In this document: piece by piece, positions 61,034 through 64,000 of the stretch
Layout of the letters: every line of letters starts with the position of its first letter
Numbering within the stretch: position 1 is the stretch's first letter
Assembly: GCA_024709105.1 (NCBI GenBank)
Contig: JANJXJ010000016.1
Coordinates: 21,682 to 85,681 of the forward strand
Length of the DNA: 64,000 nucleotides
Direction of reading: 5' to 3'
DNA from: Lentimicrobium sp.
GTDB lineage: Bacteria > Bacteroidota > Bacteroidia > Bacteroidales > Lentimicrobiaceae
The notes under the pieces: model-generated
The model's database searches: none
What the model was told of the DNA's origin: nothing
Seen by the model: only the letters and a program-made list of their open reading frames with translations
Program-made: the position numbers and the translations under genes

Positions 61034-64000
61034 CTACCTTACAAAAACTTTGGCTGTTCCAGTACCTTTTTGTCCTCTGATGTTAATCAGATAAATGCCG
61101 GCTGGCACATTCAGGTTGATGTTGTAAGTGTTGCTGCCTCTGAGTTCATACATGGCAATGGTCTGACCCTGCAGATTCACCACATTCAGGGTGTATGCTT
61201 CGGTGTTGTTTGACTCAACCACCAGTTCTCCGCCGCGGGCAAAGATATTGAAATCGCTCAGGATGTTTTTCTTAACATCAATAGAAATCAGGTCGAGTAC
61301 AAGTACATTGTCGAGGCCGCCGTTAGGATTGCGGGTGTCGGTTTCAATCCACACACCACTGCCCATTACGTAGCTGTTCTGAATACTGCCATCTGTCAGA
61401 CTTCTTACTTCCACTCTCTGTACTCCTGCTGCATTGATGTTGGGCACAATTCCGCCCCATGCACCATCTACTGCGGCTACTTCTGTGGTATAGAAAGGTG
61501 CGTAAGAAGTGATTGCAGCAAAGTCAACCTCAGTGCTTTCAATATGAGCTCCGTATAATGGACGTCCGCTTCCATCCACATTATCGTAAATGAAGACAAA
61601 ATCCTTGGGAGTATCCTCACTCACGCCTCTAATTGCTGTTCCGTGGGTAGGATCTGCTTCGGTTCCGAACTGAAGAACTGTTACAGATTCGGTGGTGGTA
61701 AGACGGTAGGTTTCAACAACACCGCCGTTGCCATCGTTAAGCGAAATGCGCATAAATAACTGGTTGCCAGGTGTAAATCTTGCATTTCCGGAAGGCTCGG
61801 TAATAAACCAGCCAGTGAAGTTACCTTCTGCATCGGTGGTAAACTCGCTGTGCTCACCAGGATTGGCCAGTGAAGTGCTGGTAGTACGGCTGAAAGTTCC
61901 ATCAGCAGCTACAAAAATACAATTACCGGCTCCGTTGTAATCGGGAGCATCACCTTCCACAACAATTTTATTGTAGAATTTGTAGGTTGCCGAAGGCAAC
62001 AGATTGGTTAGGGTAGCCCGGTAGGCAAAAGGAACTCTTGAGTTATTGGTTCCGTTGATACCTTGAATATACAAAGGTAAAGTTACATCGGTAAGTTCGG
62101 GTTGCCCTGGGGCTTCAACAGTACCATTGCAGGTTACTGTTTTATCGGCAGCACCGCCACCGGCATTGATGATTGTCTGATTGCTGTAATCGCCAGCTGC
62201 AAGTCCGGCTTTCAAACGAACAGAAACGGTAACTGGTTGACCGGTGATAATACCATCGGCAAACGGCAGGCTTAAAGCAGCTTCGAAAGTGCTTCCATCA
62301 AGAGAAACTTCATAATCGGCAGGAGCTGTAACTGAAATATTACCACTTCCTTCGAGGTCTGTTCCGCTCAGCAGGTAGGTTTTTACTTCTGACGGGCCTG
62401 CACCTTCAACATAGGTGAAACCGTTCAGGGTTGAAGGGCTGGCTGAAAGAGTTGGAACTCCGCTGGGCATCAGGTCAATAACCAGAATGTCAACATCACC
62501 GCCAAAAGGATTGCGTGTATCATATACACCCCAAACTCCGTCTTCGGAAGTGTGCACCGCAACCAGACTTCCGTCGGCATTGCTGCGCTCCTCAATCCTG
62601 CGTATGCCATTGGGCAACAGATTGGGGACAATTCCTCCCCAGGAACCATTGTTTCCTTGTACAGCTGAGGTATAGAATGAGGCATAAGTACCTACAGTGG
62701 TAAAATCAATACCAGTGGTTTCAACGCTGGTTCCGTAAACGGGACGGCCGGATCCGTCGGTATTGTCAAACAGATAAACCATATTTCCGGCTGCAGCTTC
62801 TGATATTCCGCGAATACCAGTTCCCAATCCGGCCTGATTTACATTTCCGAAATCAATTACGGTGGCAGAAGCTGTAGTAGTAAGCCTTGTGGCCACAGTG
62901 CTTCCGTCGGCACCGTTGTTTAGCATAATGCGCATGAAAACCTGGTTTTCAGGGGTAAACCTTGCATTTCCGGTAGGCTCTGTAACAAACCATCCGCTGA
63001 AGGTTCCTGAAGCATCGGTAGTAAACTCTCCATATTCACCAGCTGTTCCCATTGAAGTGCTGCTGGTGCGTGCAAATGTTCCGTTCTGCAAAGCAAAAAT
63101 CGGATTACCTGCTCCGTCGGTTGTAGGGTTGTCGGTACCGATTACAACTTTATTGTAATAGCGGTAGGTTGCATTGGGCAACATATTGGTTATGGTAGCC
63201 CTGAAAGCAAAAGGAACACGTTTGGCATTGGTGCCGTTGATTCCCTGTATCCACATAGGAACCATTTCAGAAGAGAGGACAGGAATAGGATATGTAACGC
63301 TTCCTGAACATGTTACGATTCCATTCGGTGCATTGCCTCCAGCATGAACAATTTGCTGACCGTTATAGTCACCAACTGCAAGTCCGGCTTTTAGTCTTAC
63401 CGAGATGGTAAGTGGCTGACCCGTGATTTCACCTGATGCAAATGGCAGGTCCAGGCTGGCTGAGAATGCGGTACCATCAAGAGATACTTCGTAATCGGCA
63501 GGAGCTGTAACAGTTACATTTCCTGTGCCTTCCAGATTTACTGCACTGATGGTATAGGTTTGAATAGCTGAGGGGCCATTACCAATAATATATGCGAAGC
63601 CACTTAATGATGATGGTGTAACAGAGATTACAGGTGCATTGGCAGCAATCAGGTCAATTACCAGCACATCTGTGGTACCTCCCGCAGGATTGGCGGTAAC
63701 GGTAGCTCCCCAAACACCATCGGCAGATACATCGGTTTTAACAACCTGACCGGTAGTAAGTGAACGCTCCTCAATCAATCTTACTCCATTGGCATTTACA
63801 TTGGGAACAATACCTCCCCATGAACCATTTACTCCAGCAACGTTGTCGCGGAAGAAAGGAGCGTAAGAAGTAATACTGGCATAATCAACACCTGTGGTTT
63901 CGATGCTGCTGCCGAACAAAGGGCGGCCAGTACCAGAAACATTGTCATACAGAAAAACAAAATTTTTGGGAGCAGCAGTTGAAACCGCTCTGATTGCAGT
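61034..64000 (-). CDS. Repetitive T9SS-exported surface protein; 5' end outside window
   Basis: At least 988 residues, open to the window end on the 5' side, so signal peptide and N-terminus are missing. It is built of a unit of about 393 residues containing a beta domain (QGINGTN...VPFAYRAT, then SWGGIVPN and R.EERS), followed by a short domain with LEG-GN-VTAPADYEVSLDG and ITGQP..SVRLKAGLA.GDY. The last 75 residues form a type A T9SS sorting domain, with NTYNINLNVPAGIYLINIRGQ and ending AKVFVR, so it is expected to be secreted through T9SS and held at the surface or released. The biological role is unknown. Confidence 0.9.
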   Translation of the reverse strand, partial: TAIRAVSTAAPKNFVFLYDNVSGTGRPLFGSSIETTGVDYASITSYAPFFRDNVAGVNGSWGGIVPNVNANGVRLIEERSLTTGQVVKTDVSADGVWGATVTANPAGGTTDVLVIDLIAANAPVISVTPSSLSGFAYIIGNGPSAIQTYTISAVNLEGTGNVTVTAPADYEVSLDGTAFSASLDLPFASGEITGQPLTISVRLKAGLAVGDYNGQQIVHAGGNAPNGIVTCSGSVTYPIPVLSSEMVPMWIQGINGTNAKRVPFAFRATITNMLPNATYRYYNKVVIGTDNPTTDGAGNPIFALQNGTFARTSSTSMGTAGEYGEFTTDASGTFSGWFVTEPTGNARFTPENQVFMRIMLNNGADGSTVATRLTTTASATVIDFGNVNQAGLGTGIRGISEAAAGNMVYLFDNTDGSGRPVYGTSVETTGIDFTTVGTYASFYTSAVQGNNGSWGGIVPNLLPNGIRRIEERSNADGSLVAVHTSEDGVWGVYDTRNPFGGDVDILVIDLMPSGVPTLSASPSTLNGFTYVEGAGPSEVKTYLLSGTDLEGSGNISVTAPADYEVSLDGSTFEAALSLPFADGIITGQPVTVSVRLKAGLAAGDYSNQTIINAGGGAADKTVTCNGTVEAPGQPELTDVTLPLYIQGINGTNNSRVPFAYRATLTNLLPSATYKFYNKIVVEGDAPDYNGAGNCIFVAADGTFSRTTSTSLANPGEHSEFTTDAEGNFTGWFITEPSGNARFTPGNQLFMRISLNDGNGGVVETYRLTTTESVTVLQFGTEADPTHGTAIRGVSEDTPKDFVFIYDNVDGSGRPLYGAHIESTEVDFAAITSYAPFYTTEVAAVDGAWGGIVPNINAAGVQRVEVRSLTDGSIQNSYVMGSGVWIETDTRNPNGGLDNVLVLDLISIDVKKNILSDFNIFARGGELVVESNNTEAYTLNVVNLQGQTIAMYELRGSNTYNINLNVPAGIYLINIRGQKGTGTAKVFVR
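61270..64000 (-). repeat. Long tandem repeats within the T9SS protein gene, period about 1179 bp
   Basis: Similar DNA recurs at a spacing of 1179 bp (393 codons); for example the block around 62301-62332 matches that at 63480-63511 almost base for base. Two full inter-domain modules and three copies (one partial) of the larger domain are seen. DNA-level similarity this high points to recent duplication or ongoing homogenisation, and makes copy number prone to change or misassembly. Confidence 0.75.

Overview
The window looks like a chromosomal segment from a Bacteroidota bacterium, most likely Bacteroidales or a relative. The evidence is: many candidate promoters of the TAnnTTTG type typical of this phylum; a protein with a type IX secretion (T9SS) C-terminal sorting tail; TlpA/DUF4369, DUF6029, Omp28 and DUF3109 proteins; the purH-mreB-mreC-mreD neighbourhood; and an ATP synthase subunit a with an N-terminal secretory extension. 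Genus and species cannot be fixed from what is visible. I saw no rRNA, tRNA, CRISPR array, prophage or transposase gene.

Layout. 1-7.7 kb: 3' part missing lipoprotein oligopeptidase B, secreted M3 oligopeptidase, sigma-54 (rpoN), asnS. 7.8-14.5 kb: a TetR-controlled export cluster (TetR, TolC, HlyD, two ABC-2 permeases, small barrel) with no ABC ATPase gene. 14.6-17.4 kb: small membrane proteins, an AT-rich YhcG-type PDDEXK nuclease, dCMP deaminase. 17.6-21.1 kb: a BlaI / M56 peptidase unit whose sensor carries four TonB C-terminal domains, with two palindromic operators set around a good promoter. 21.2-23.2 kb: zinc-ribbon protein, TlpA-like lipoprotein, tadA. 23.8-29.4 kb: atpBEFHAG and ferritin; beta and epsilon subunits are not here. 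29.5-30.9 kb: an AT-rich two-gene module (winged-helix protein + nucleotidyltransferase, overlapping by 8 bp) that looks like a toxin-antitoxin pair, with a perfect palindrome at its predicted transcription start and a ~100-bp MITE-like palindrome just upstream. 31-36.5 kb: DUF3109, START-domain protein, recJ, FRG-domain protein, FtsX/MacB-type permease. 37-41 kb: purH-mreBCD. 41-45.2 kb: biotin-dependent carboxyltransferase without its biotin domain, AraC regulator, M28 peptidase. 45.3-48.6 kb: a TlpA-DUF6029-Omp28 envelope operon. 48.6-50.6 kb: manA and lipA, divergent. 50.9-61 kb: two giant multi-PAS histidine kinases in tandem. 61-64 kb: the C-terminal part of a repetitive T9SS-exported protein.

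How it fits together. Most of the window is core housekeeping (translation, cell shape, energy, lipoate, purines) plus envelope functions. Accessory-looking material is concentrated at 15.5-16.6 kb and 29.5-30.9 kb, both more AT-rich than their surroundings. The best candidates for something not well described are the winged-helix/nucleotidyltransferase module with its operator and neighbouring palindromic element, the ATPase-less exporter cluster, and the four-TonB-domain M56 sensor. Regulatory assignments come from reading motifs by eye and are inference.
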